Positions 25,662 through 33,133 of a stretch of DNA of 64,000 nucleotides are shown here, piece by piece. The notes beneath the pieces were generated by a model, which was not told where the DNA came from, made no database searches, and saw only the letters and a list, made by a program, of their open reading frames with translations. The stretch's first letter is position 1. Each line of letters begins with the position of its first letter. This DNA comes from an uncultured Anaerolineae bacterium (GTDB lineage Bacteria; Chloroflexota; Anaerolineae; Promineifilales; Promineifilaceae). The position numbers were made by a program, and so were the translations under genes. The stretch spans positions 1 through 64,000 of the forward strand of contig CAJQMR010000027.1 of the NCBI GenBank assembly GCA_905479495.1. Reading direction: 5' to 3'.

Positions 25662-26579
25662 ATGAACAAGACTTCTCGGAAACGGCCGCCTCGTTACTGG
25701 CGCAAAATCTTACTCTTTGCTCTGGCAGCTTCATTGGTTGGCTTTTTGTTTCTGCAATACGGTGCCTACCCCTATTTGTTGGCCAAAGCCCATACCCATC
25801 CCCCTCACCAGCCCATCTGTTGTGAAACGCCAGCCGATTACGACCTAGATTTTGAAGAGGTGTCGTTTGAAACGGCCGATGGCCTGACTTTGCAAGGGTG
25901 GTACGTGCCCTCAAAAAATGGGGCAGCGCTGCTGTTGTTACATGGTATCGGGTCTACGCGGGTGATGATGCTAGGCTTAGGCGATGCTCTGGCGAAGGCG
26001 GGTTACGGGGTCTTGCTGTTTGATTTGCGGAGTCATGGCATCAGCGAAGGAGATGTGTTGCCTTTTGGTGGGCCAGAAGCAGAAGATGTACATGCAGCAG
26101 TTGCCTATTTACAAACCAGGCCAGATGTTGCGCCAAACAAGATTGGTGCCCTGGGCTGGTCGTTAGGGGCGCAGGTAGCCATTATGGGAGCAACGGCCGA
26201 TTCCGATCTGAAGGCCGTAGTGGCCGATGGTCCCGGAGCCACGGCCCTGGCGGATTGGCCTCCGCCTGAAACGCTAGATGAGTGGCTGTATGCCCCCTTT
26301 GACTTCGTGTACTATCAATTTTTGCCCCGTCACGCCGGTGTAGATAATCCTCTGGCATTGGTGGATGTGCTGCCGTTGATGGGGAGACGGCCGTTGCTGT
26401 TAATCAGCAGTGGGGACGCGATTGAACAGCACCGCCTGGAATATTTTATGGAATATGCTACAGAGTCTACGGAACTGTGGCTGATTCCTGAAGCGGGCCA
26501 TATTGGTGGTTGGAAGGCGAATCCGGAAGCCTACGAAGCGCGGGTGATTGGCTTCTTTGAGCAGGCGTTGCTCCCCTAA
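25662..26579 (+). CDS. Membrane-anchored alpha/beta hydrolase
   Basis: 305 residues. A basic start and one hydrophobic helix (about 15-35) anchor the protein. The hydrolase domain has LLLLHGIGSTRVM (oxyanion region), LLFDLRSHGISEGD, nucleophile Ser in GALGWSLGAQVAI, an acidic residue after the sixth strand (LLISSGDAIE) and the catalytic His in PEAGHIGGW. This is the same family as the preceding gene's N-terminal half, with only five bases between the genes, so a tandem duplication in one operon is likely. Probably an esterase or peptidase-type hydrolase acting outside the membrane. Confidence 0.82.
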   Translation: MNKTSRKRPPRYWRKILLFALAASLVGFLFLQYGAYPYLLAKAHTHPPHQPICCETPADYDLDFEEVSFETADGLTLQGWYVPSKNGAALLLLHGIGSTRVMMLGLGDALAKAGYGVLLFDLRSHGISEGDVLPFGGPEAEDVHAAVAYLQTRPDVAPNKIGALGWSLGAQVAIMGATADSDLKAVVADGPGATALADWPPPETLDEWLYAPFDFVYYQFLPRHAGVDNPLALVDVLPLMGRRPLLLISSGDAIEQHRLEYFMEYATESTELWLIPEAGHIGGWKANPEAYEARVIGFFEQALLP

Positions 26580-26612
26580 TGCCTGAATAATTCATGAGTC
26601 TATTGGAAAAAG

Positions 26613-26681
26613 CCAACGCAAAGGCGTGGAGATGCAGAGAAATCCAGAGAAATACCCTGCGTTAATCTCTGAAATATGCGT
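26613..26681. repeat. Inverted repeat, CGCAAAGG/CAGAGAA variety
   Basis: AACGCAAAGGCGTGGAGATG and CAGAGAAATCCAGAGAAA are partly mirrored by CTGCGTTAATCTCTG and AATATGCG. A degraded member of the long inverted repeat family, between two convergent genes. Confidence 0.5.
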
Positions 26682-26698
26682 TTTTAGCAGAGGAGCCG

Positions 26699-27475
26699 TT
26701 ACTGTTTGCGGCTGGCACGGACCAGGAGTCGGTTGGTGTAAAGACGGCCGTTTCCATCCCAGTCGGTGCAGGTAACCAGCAAAATGCTGTTGCTGTCTTC
26801 AAGGTAGAGACGCTCGACTTCTTCTGGGGCCACCCGGCTGATTTCTACAACGGTGTACACGTATTCTGCACCGTTAACTTCATAAATGAGTTCCGTGCCG
26901 TAGGTGGCGTATTGCAAGTTGGCAAATGCGCCTGTTTCCAGCGTGGCCGAAGTGGGGAAGGTCATGTGCCCGGCCAAAACCGGGGCCAGCGTATCGCCGG
27001 GAAACGCACCTGTACTGTCGAGCCTGCCCACTTTTTCTCCTAGCGATGAGACATCCCAACGGCCGTTTTCCAATGGCAAATCAACAATGGGTTGTAAAAT
27101 ATCTAATGCCGGAATGTGTAGAAATGCGCCTTTTGTCGAAGCCTCTTCGTGAGGCGTCGCTGCCGTGCTGATTTGTGGCGCGCGTGTAGCCATGATGAAC
27201 ACGCTGGGGGGAACCAGTGAGGGTGTGGCTAAAGTGGCCGTGGGCAAAACGGCCGTTTGTGCCTGAACACTTTGGGGGGCGGGTTGCTGCCACAGTGGAT
27301 TGAAATAGACGTAGGTAAATAAGCTGGTTGCGATGAATATTAGCAAAACGGCCGTGCCTTGCAGCCACCGCACTATCACTCTTTGAGACTGTATGAAGCG
27401 GCGGCGACTTTCTAACCAGCAAGTAAGTGCCAGACCACCGCCCAAGGCCCCCAGCACAATGCGCCAATCAATCAT
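26699..27475 (-). CDS. Sortase (class E/F-like transpeptidase)
   Basis: 258 residues. Two hydrophobic helices at the N-terminus (about 5-20 and 40-60) are followed by a Thr/Pro-rich stretch and the sortase barrel (about 115-258). The triad is complete: His in LAGHMTFP, Cys236 in LLVTCTDWD (the T-L-x-T-C signature) and Arg in NRLLVRA. It cleaves a C-terminal sorting signal and joins the protein to the cell envelope. Its start overlaps by four bases (ATGA) the end of the gene for a protein ending in an FPETG signal, so this is almost certainly its dedicated substrate. Confidence 0.9.
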   Translation of the reverse strand: MIDWRIVLGALGGGLALTCWLESRRRFIQSQRVIVRWLQGTAVLLIFIATSLFTYVYFNPLWQQPAPQSVQAQTAVLPTATLATPSLVPPSVFIMATRAPQISTAATPHEEASTKGAFLHIPALDILQPIVDLPLENGRWDVSSLGEKVGRLDSTGAFPGDTLAPVLAGHMTFPTSATLETGAFANLQYATYGTELIYEVNGAEYVYTVVEISRVAPEEVERLYLEDSNSILLVTCTDWDGNGRLYTNRLLVRASRKQ

Positions 27476-28620
27476 TCAGGTAAACGGCGACGCTGCCGCC
27501 ACAGCCAGAGTGTGCCGGGCAAACTGGCGGCAATCAGGGCCAGAACGGCCGTCATTGGCGTGACATTTGTTGTGGGGGGAATCCCGGTTTCGGGGAAGGC
27601 GGCGGCGGGAACGGCCGTAGCGGTTGCCGTGGCCGTGGCCGTTGGTAAGGGGGCATTGGTAGGTGCAGGTGCGCCCGGCTGTGGCGTGTTGGTTGGGGCA
27701 GGCGTGGCGGTGGGCAGGGGCTGGTTAATGATGGTGATGGGCACATCATCGGCACCGCCAGCCAGATCGTTATCGTACCAATCTACCGCACCAGAAACGC
27801 TTGCCTGATTAATTGAATCATTGGTAGATGTTAGCGCGGTGAAAACCACCGTCACGGAGATGGTGCCAAAGGCTGGTAAATCTCCCAATGAGCTGGTTAC
27901 GTCCGTCCAGGTGAGGATGCCTGTTATTTCATCCACAAAATCGGGTGGCGGCACGGCGTTGCTGAACTGGATAATGGTCGGATCGTAATTTTCGGTGAGT
28001 GCGAAGGCAGTTGTGGTAACAGCTCCGTCATTGGTAATGGCAATGGTAAAGGTGAGCGGCAAACCGGCCGTTGGGGTGATGCCGTCAATAATTCGTTTCT
28101 CTAACGGCAGGCTGCCCCCAATTGCTTCACCGGAATCATCGGTATCGCCGCCGCCATTGAGATCGCCATTCTCCCACTGTGCGTCATGCACCTCCGCCTG
28201 ATTCACGATGGCGGTAGCGGGATGTTCGGCAATAAATTCGGTCACGACGGTAATCACCTGTCCAGGGGGAAGATCACCAAAAAAGGTGGTGAGATCGGCC
28301 CAGTCTATGCGACCGGTGGCTGTATCTATATTGCCAGGGGCGGGAATGGCGGTGGCGAAGCCGAGGACGGCCGTATTAAACGTGTCTGACAAAGGCAGCG
28401 TCGTCACCGTAAACGCCGATTGATTCTCGATGCGAATGGTGAAAGTGAGCAGTTCGCCCACACGCACAACCGGATCGGCCCGCTGTAGTTGTTTATCAAC
28501 CAGAATGTCATTTGTTTGGGCTTGAACAGTTTGTGAAAGGGATGAAAAGAGCGGTAGAGAAAACAAGATTAGCAAGGGGGCCAACACCGCGAACAAAATG
28601 GGCAAAACTCGTTTTATCAT
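27472..28620 (-). CDS. DUF11-repeat surface protein with FPETG sorting signal
   Basis: 382 residues. A signal peptide (about 1-35, ending VQAQ) is followed by two DUF11-like Ig repeats (about 40-160 and 165-295: DPVVRVGELLTFTIRIENQS; GLPLTFTIAITNDG), a Pro/Thr/Ala-rich wall-spanning spacer with TATATATA runs, then AAFPETGIPP, a hydrophobic helix and the basic tail RQRRR. That tripartite end is a cell-wall sorting signal, with Phe in place of the usual Leu. The following sortase gene overlaps it by four bases. Probable role: an adhesin or sheath-type protein on the cell surface. Confidence 0.87.
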   Translation of the reverse strand: MIKRVLPILFAVLAPLLILFSLPLFSSLSQTVQAQTNDILVDKQLQRADPVVRVGELLTFTIRIENQSAFTVTTLPLSDTFNTAVLGFATAIPAPGNIDTATGRIDWADLTTFFGDLPPGQVITVVTEFIAEHPATAIVNQAEVHDAQWENGDLNGGGDTDDSGEAIGGSLPLEKRIIDGITPTAGLPLTFTIAITNDGAVTTTAFALTENYDPTIIQFSNAVPPPDFVDEITGILTWTDVTSSLGDLPAFGTISVTVVFTALTSTNDSINQASVSGAVDWYDNDLAGGADDVPITIINQPLPTATPAPTNTPQPGAPAPTNAPLPTATATATATAVPAAAFPETGIPPTTNVTPMTAVLALIAASLPGTLWLWRQRRRLPE

Positions 28621-28733
28621 AAGAACACTTCTTTATGACCAGGTAAGTTAGCAATATGATTATCGAGTTTGTATTATAGGGTATGCGGCAACAAATGTTA
28701 ATGAACCAGGACCTATAACCTATGACCCTTTTC

Positions 28734-29354
28734 TTATGATTCTTCGCCGAGCAAGACGCTTTCGGCGCGGGCAATGGCGGCGGCAGCCAGTTGGGCTACC
28801 ACGTTTAGCATCAGCAGGTCCCCGTTGACGAACTCTTTATGATTGGTTTTGTTGAGTGCCTGAATAACGCCCAATACCCGACCCGAGAACACAATCGGGA
28901 CACAAATCATGGAGCGGGTCCGAAAATGGAATGCTTGGTCAACGCCTGGTGAAAAGCGGGGGTCTGTTTGCGCATTGGGCACAATGACTGATTCGGCATG
29001 CTGGGCCACCCAGCCTGCCAGACCTACGCCTAGGGGAATGCGGTGCCCCACCAATTTGGTGCGCACGGAGCCATGCACCACGACAAATGATAACTCTTGA
29101 GTTTCTTCATCTACCAGCAGCAAAGAGCCATCTTCTGCCTGAATGCTGTTTAGGGCGGCTTGCAAAATTTGGTCTAGCAGCAGCAAAATGTCTGTTTCGG
29201 GGTGGATGGAGAGGGCCATCTGGTTGAGGTTGCCCAGGTTGCGCAAGATGAGGCGCAGGCGTACAACTTCTTGTTGCAATCGCTCATTTTCTTTTTGGAG
29301 ACGAATGTTTTCTTGTTGGAGAAAGTGGGCTGTGCCGCGAATTTCCGAACTCAT
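28734..29354 (-). CDS. Coiled-coil GAF-domain protein
   Basis: 206 residues from MSSEIRG, chosen because GGAGG lies six bases upstream. Residues 10-45 are a strong coiled coil (LQQENIRLQKENERLQQE). A GAF domain fills the rest (about 50-200), with LLVDEETQELSFVVVHGS, GVGLAGWVAQHAESVIVPN and MICVPIVFSGRVLGVIQALNK, the usual order of GAF ligand-pocket strands. No output domain is attached, so it may act on a separate partner through the coiled coil. Ligand unknown. It appears to be a single gene. Confidence 0.8.
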   Translation of the reverse strand: MSSEIRGTAHFLQQENIRLQKENERLQQEVVRLRLILRNLGNLNQMALSIHPETDILLLLDQILQAALNSIQAEDGSLLLVDEETQELSFVVVHGSVRTKLVGHRIPLGVGLAGWVAQHAESVIVPNAQTDPRFSPGVDQAFHFRTRSMICVPIVFSGRVLGVIQALNKTNHKEFVNGDLLMLNVVAQLAAAAIARAESVLLGEES

Positions 29355-29536
29355 TTTGACCTCCACTACGACTACTGCGGTCACCGACAAGGGGCTGTCG
29401 GATGGTGCAGGAATGCTGCCATCAATACTTCAAGTTTATTCACAGCATCGTTCGCCTTGCTCACTTCTGGCCAACACTAGGACACAATAACTGAGCCAGA
29501 GTATAACATGGGTTTGGCACGCAGGTAAAGCAGCCA

Positions 29537-29588
29537 ACTGTTTCGCTAAACAGAAGCTATCGGAAAATGAGGCCACAGCGAAACAGTT
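29537..29588. repeat. Inverted repeat AACTGTTTCGCT / AGCGAAACAGTT
   Basis: The 12-base arms are perfect and about 28 bases apart, between the GAF gene's promoter side and the kinase gene's terminator. Role unknown. Confidence 0.5.
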
Positions 29589-29591
29589 AAA

Positions 29592-29637
29592 CAGTCCGGC
29601 AAACCCAGCCCAGTAACGTTGAATTTTGCCGGACTGT
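29592..29637 (-). terminator. Hairpin terminator of the deoxynucleoside kinase gene
   Basis: CAGTCCGGCAAA and TTTGCCGGACTG form a 12-bp stem around a 20-base loop immediately after the kinase stop codon; on the - strand a moderately T-rich stretch (TTTAACTGTTT) follows. Confidence 0.55.
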
Positions 29638-29638
29638 G

Positions 29639-30280
29639 TTAATCCGGAAAAACGACATTTTCTTGACCGGACAATTTATCTTGAATGCGCTGTACAACAA
29701 TGTCTAGATGTTGCGGTTTGTTGACAAAATCCAAATCCTGGCTGGGAATGACCAGCACCGGGCAAACATCATACGAGCGCAGCCAGTCGTCATAGAACGA
29801 ATCTAGCAGGCTAAGATAGTCAGCGCTGATGCCGCTTTCTATGGCCCGGCCACGCTGGTGAATGCGTTCCATCAATATGGGCACTGGCGCTTTGAGATAA
29901 AGCAGCAAATCTGGCTTGGGCAGGCCGTTCACTACCAGATCAAAAGCGCGGCGGTAGGCCTGATAATCCCGTTCGCTCAGGTTGCCCATGTGGTGCAGGG
30001 CGCGGGCAAAAATGTAGGCGTCCTCAAAAATGCTGCGGTCGGCAATGGCCGATTCTGGGCTGCGGGCCAGCTGCAAATATTGCTCGGCGCGGTGGCCAAT
30101 GTAAAACACCTGCAAATGAAAGGCCCACTGCCGCATGTCGGCGTAAAAGTCAGCCAGGTAGGGGTTGTCGATGACGGATTCGTAGGCGGTGCGCCAGCCC
30201 AGCCGGTCACCAATGCGCTCGGTGAGAGAGGTTTTGCCTGCGCCAATGTTGCCTGCCACGACAACGAGATGTTTGCTCAT
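29639..30280 (-). CDS. Deoxynucleoside kinase (dAK/dGK/dCK family)
   Basis: 213 residues. The P-loop VVAGNIGAGKTSLTE (7-21), the D-R-S motif in IADRSIFEDAYIF and the lid-type arginines in ERIHQRGRAIE mark the eukaryotic-like dNK family, found in several bacteria including Bacillus dGK/dAK. The reaction is ATP-dependent 5'-phosphorylation of a deoxynucleoside in the cytosol. Whether it prefers purines or pyrimidines cannot be decided by eye, though adenosine deaminase nearby suits purine salvage. TTGGAGAACC is the ribosome site. A hairpin terminator follows. Confidence 0.88.
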   Translation of the reverse strand: MSKHLVVVAGNIGAGKTSLTERIGDRLGWRTAYESVIDNPYLADFYADMRQWAFHLQVFYIGHRAEQYLQLARSPESAIADRSIFEDAYIFARALHHMGNLSERDYQAYRRAFDLVVNGLPKPDLLLYLKAPVPILMERIHQRGRAIESGISADYLSLLDSFYDDWLRSYDVCPVLVIPSQDLDFVNKPQHLDIVVQRIQDKLSGQENVVFPD

Positions 30281-30431
30281 AGGTTCTCCAATTTATTGAT
30301 TTATCTGCGGTAAAAAATCGGTGGTCAATCGGATGTGTCTCCAGATGCTCGAATGGATTATCTAAAAAAGGAGGCATTATGCCAAACGGCTAAGCTGTGG
30401 TAAACACAGCAGCAATGCCTATAATTGCCCC

Positions 30432-30632
30432 ATGTCTGATGCCGGGTCCTTGCTGCACACAAAATTGTTTAGGCCGCCGTTACGGCCGTTTCTCAACGAA
30501 AGGGAACCCATTGCTGCCTTGCTGCCTGCGGTGCGCGCCACGGTCCCTGCGTTTGTGAATGTGTATGGCAAGCTGGGCGTGGCCCGCTGCACCGAAGCGA
30601 TGGCCCAGGCGCGTCAGCTGCATTTATTATGA
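30432..30632 (+). pseudogene. Relic of a MalT/LuxR-type regulator, centre deleted
   Basis: 66 codons join the two ends of a regulator normally about 900 residues long. The start, SLLHTKLFRPPLRP, is the opening of MalT-like STAND regulators of the LuxR class; the end, VYGKLGVARCTEAMAQARQL, is the last helix of a LuxR HTH (usual form IYGKLGVxxRTEAVARAREL). A short piece, LLPAVRATVPAF, resembles the repeat region between. P-loop, TPRs and most of the HTH are gone. A TATAAT box six bases before the ATG survives. Probably non-functional. Confidence 0.65.
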
Positions 30633-30720
30633 TGGAATTCCCTGGAAACAACTGAATTGGCAGAGGCCTCTGAAGGCAGTTTCCGGGGAAATGTTTGCTA
30701 CAAAAGGTTGCATTACTTCA

Positions 30721-31155
30721 ATGAAAAAATCATTTCGTTTTTATCTGGTTGTATTTTGGCTGATTTTATTGACTACGTTTTTGTTGGTTGGGTGCGGTTC
30801 GGCAGCCGATGGTGGAGATGCAGACGCCACTGAGCAAAATGTTGTGGAGGTTCCAACGGAAGCGCAGTATATCCTGGGCCAATGGCGCGTTAATCAGGGT
30901 AGATTTGGCCAGAAAATTTTCGATTTTCAGGAAGACGGCCGTTTACTCATCGAAGATGTGGAGACGGGTGAGATGATTGAAATGTCTTATGTTTTTGTAG
31001 AGCAAAACACTATTCTATTGTCTGGGTATGAAGAATTTAATGGCTCAGCGACCCTCGGCTTTTATGAAAACAAGCTAGATTTAACCATCAACTTTGAGGG
31101 CACTATTTTTGGGGAGTTGTATGTTTTCACCCGTGTAGAAGATAGTTCTGAGTAA
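30721..31155 (+). CDS. Small lipoprotein, lipocalin-like beta fold
   Basis: 144 residues. The signal peptide ends in the lipobox LLVGCGS (Cys at about 25). After an acidic linker, about 90 residues alternate short strands: YILGQWRVNQG, KIFDFQEDGRLLIED, SYVFVEQNTILLSG, LDLTINFEGTIFGELYVFTR. The G-x-W start and the pattern are those of small lipocalin-like domains found in secreted proteins of unknown function. The open frame extends upstream through the regulator relic, but MKKSFRF at 30721 is the only start that gives a signal peptide. No partner gene is evident. Confidence 0.7.
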   Translation: MKKSFRFYLVVFWLILLTTFLLVGCGSAADGGDADATEQNVVEVPTEAQYILGQWRVNQGRFGQKIFDFQEDGRLLIEDVETGEMIEMSYVFVEQNTILLSGYEEFNGSATLGFYENKLDLTINFEGTIFGELYVFTRVEDSSE

Positions 31156-31174
31156 ATATGGAGTCTTTGCAATT

Positions 31175-32245
31175 TTATCGATTCTCTTTGACCCAGGCAT
31201 CAAACTCATGCAGGAGCTGGGTTTTAACCTTGTCTTCCACACCTGCGGCAACGAAGGCGTTCCGGGCGATGCGGGTTAAGCCAGACGGATCATAACCAAA
31301 ATTGTCGGCCAGGACTTTATACTCTTGCACGAGTGAGGTGTTGAACAGGGGCGGATCATCGCTGTTGACGGTGACCAACAGACCGCGCTCATCAAGCTGG
31401 CGGAAGGGATGGGCGTCTAACGAAGGGAAAACGTTCAGACAAACATTACTGGTGGGGTTGATTTCCAGGGGGATTTGGCGCACTTTTAGGGTTGCCAGCA
31501 GCCCAGGGTCTTCGATGGCGCGCACGCCATGCCCAATGCGGTCAGCTTGCAGCGCTTTCAGGCTGCCCCAAATGCTCTCTGGTCCCACAGTTTCCCCGGC
31601 GTGCGGTACGCTGAGCAGGCCATTGGCTTTGGCTTTTTCAAAGGCGTGGGCAAACGGTTCAGGAGGGCAGCCCACTTCATTGCCACCCAGGCCAAAACCC
31701 ACCACGCCAGAATCTTTGCCTTCTAGCGCGTAGGCCAGGGTTTTGTCGGCAATTTTGGGATTGTAACGGCCGTTCTTCCCAAAACAAAAATTGCGCGCCA
31801 CATCAAATACCCAGCGCATTTCCACCCCGAAATCTTTTTTCGCCTGGGCACGACCTGCTTCCAGGCCGCGCATCAGCTCAGCAAAGGTAATGCCTTTATC
31901 CTGATAATCGGTGTGCGTGTAAGGCGTGACAGTAATTTCCCGGTAGCGGATATTTTGGGCGGCCATATCGGCCCCGTTTTCGTAAACCAGCAGGGCAAAG
32001 TCATCGGCGGTGCGAATTAAATCTTGAATGACGAGGTAAATTTCAATGAAATGCGGGAAATCGGTAAATTTGAACCAGCGGCGCAGCCCATTTACGGTTT
32101 TGCTGGGCAGGCTGTCCAATTTTTTGTGCCGCTTGGCTAATTGCAAAACGGTCCCGGGCTGAATGGCACCTTCCAGATGAATGTGAATTTCTGCCTTGGG
32201 CATGTTTTGAATAAAGTTTGTGGTGTTATCAGATAATGACGTCAT
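31175..32245 (-). CDS. add: Adenosine deaminase
   Basis: 356 residues. The metal site of the amidohydrolase fold is complete: KAEIHIHLEGA near the start, PHAGETVGPE (His ligand and catalytic Glu), RIGHG and VNSDDPPLF (Asp ligand). Deaminates adenosine or deoxyadenosine to inosine forms, with a Zn2+ ion, in the cytosol. The close relative adenine deaminase has the same motifs, so substrate choice is slightly open. I use the ATG at 32245, whose ATGA overlaps the rsmA stop; an earlier ATG would lie within rsmA. Part of nucleoside salvage with the nearby deoxynucleoside kinase. Confidence 0.88.
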   Translation of the reverse strand: MTSLSDNTTNFIQNMPKAEIHIHLEGAIQPGTVLQLAKRHKKLDSLPSKTVNGLRRWFKFTDFPHFIEIYLVIQDLIRTADDFALLVYENGADMAAQNIRYREITVTPYTHTDYQDKGITFAELMRGLEAGRAQAKKDFGVEMRWVFDVARNFCFGKNGRYNPKIADKTLAYALEGKDSGVVGFGLGGNEVGCPPEPFAHAFEKAKANGLLSVPHAGETVGPESIWGSLKALQADRIGHGVRAIEDPGLLATLKVRQIPLEINPTSNVCLNVFPSLDAHPFRQLDERGLLVTVNSDDPPLFNTSLVQEYKVLADNFGYDPSGLTRIARNAFVAAGVEDKVKTQLLHEFDAWVKENR

Positions 32246-33045
32246 AAATTTTTGTAAATGGATATCCATTCGGAAAGGGTCAATGTTTCAGCTCGGCGAC
32301 GACCGTCCACCCCAGCCTTGTCTAAGATGCCTAAGATTTCTGACGGATTATATCCCAATTGGCGCAAATTGTTTTTCAGTTGTTTGCGCTTTTGGCTAAA
32401 CCCCGTTTTCACCAGGGTGAAGAACCGCTTTTCTTCGGTAAAGGAGAGCAGTGGCTCCGGGAAAAGTGTCAGCCGGATAACGGCCGAATCCACATCGGGA
32501 CGAGGCCAAAAGGCACCGGCTTTGATCGTGGTGATGGTTTCAGCGTGACCATACAGTTGGGTACTGACGGCCAGCAAGCTCATTTGGGGAGGAACGGCCG
32601 TAATGCGCTCTGCTACCTCTTTTTGTACCGTCATCACCAGGCTGGTGGGCTTTTGTTGGGCCGACAGCAGATGGCGCAAAATCGCTCCAGTGATGTAGTA
32701 GGGCACGTTGGCCACCACTTTGTAGGGTTGGTCAAACAGCGCGTCCAGGTCTTGCTCCAGGATGTCGCCATGAATCAACTGGACGTTGTCAAAAAAGGCC
32801 AGCTCTGTTTGCAAAATGGGGAGAAAGCGATTGTCTAGCTCAACGGCCGTTACAGAAGCGGCCGTTTGAGCCAACAAGCGCGTCAGGCTGCCTAAACCGG
32901 GCCCAATTTCCAGCACTGGCTCAAACGGCCGTAGCTCTGCTGCCGCCACAATCCGCGCCAAAACATTCTCATCGAACAGAAAATTTTGCCCCAGGCTCTT
33001 CTTTGGCTCGATTTGGTAATGGGTGAGGAGTTGCTTTGGGTGCAT
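32242..33045 (-). CDS. rsmA: 16S rRNA dimethyladenosine transferase
   Basis: 267 residues, the family's usual length. The start KKSLGQNFLFDENVLARIV is the KsgA/RsmA signature; motif I is VLEIGPGLGSLTRLL, motif IV is VVANVPYYITGAIL (the N-x-P-Y of adenine-N6 methyltransferases), and the C-terminal helical domain has GFSQKRKQLKNNLRQLG. It dimethylates two adjacent adenines in the 3' hairpin of 16S rRNA during small-subunit assembly. Directly before the ATG lies a heptad repeat (ACTCAATTACTCAATTACTC) with no ribosome site. Overlaps adenosine deaminase by four bases. Confidence 0.93.
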   Translation of the reverse strand: MHPKQLLTHYQIEPKKSLGQNFLFDENVLARIVAAAELRPFEPVLEIGPGLGSLTRLLAQTAASVTAVELDNRFLPILQTELAFFDNVQLIHGDILEQDLDALFDQPYKVVANVPYYITGAILRHLLSAQQKPTSLVMTVQKEVAERITAVPPQMSLLAVSTQLYGHAETITTIKAGAFWPRPDVDSAVIRLTLFPEPLLSFTEEKRFFTLVKTGFSQKRKQLKNNLRQLGYNPSEILGILDKAGVDGRRRAETLTLSEWISIYKNL

Positions 33046-33128
33046 AGTGAGTAATTGAGTAATTGAGTAACTGAGTAAGTGGGCAGCTGAAAACTAGTAA
33101 ATTGCCCAATTACCGAATTACGCAATTA
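33046..33128. repeat. Heptad repeat GTAATTGA upstream of rsmA
   Basis: GAGTAATTGAGTAATTGAG and TAACTGAGTAAGTG precede AATTGCCCAATTACCGAATT and ACGCAATTAC, a loosely inverted second half. It forms the whole 5' region of rsmA as well as the space after the cell-wall protein gene. Confidence 0.65.
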
Positions 33129-33133
33129 CAGAT

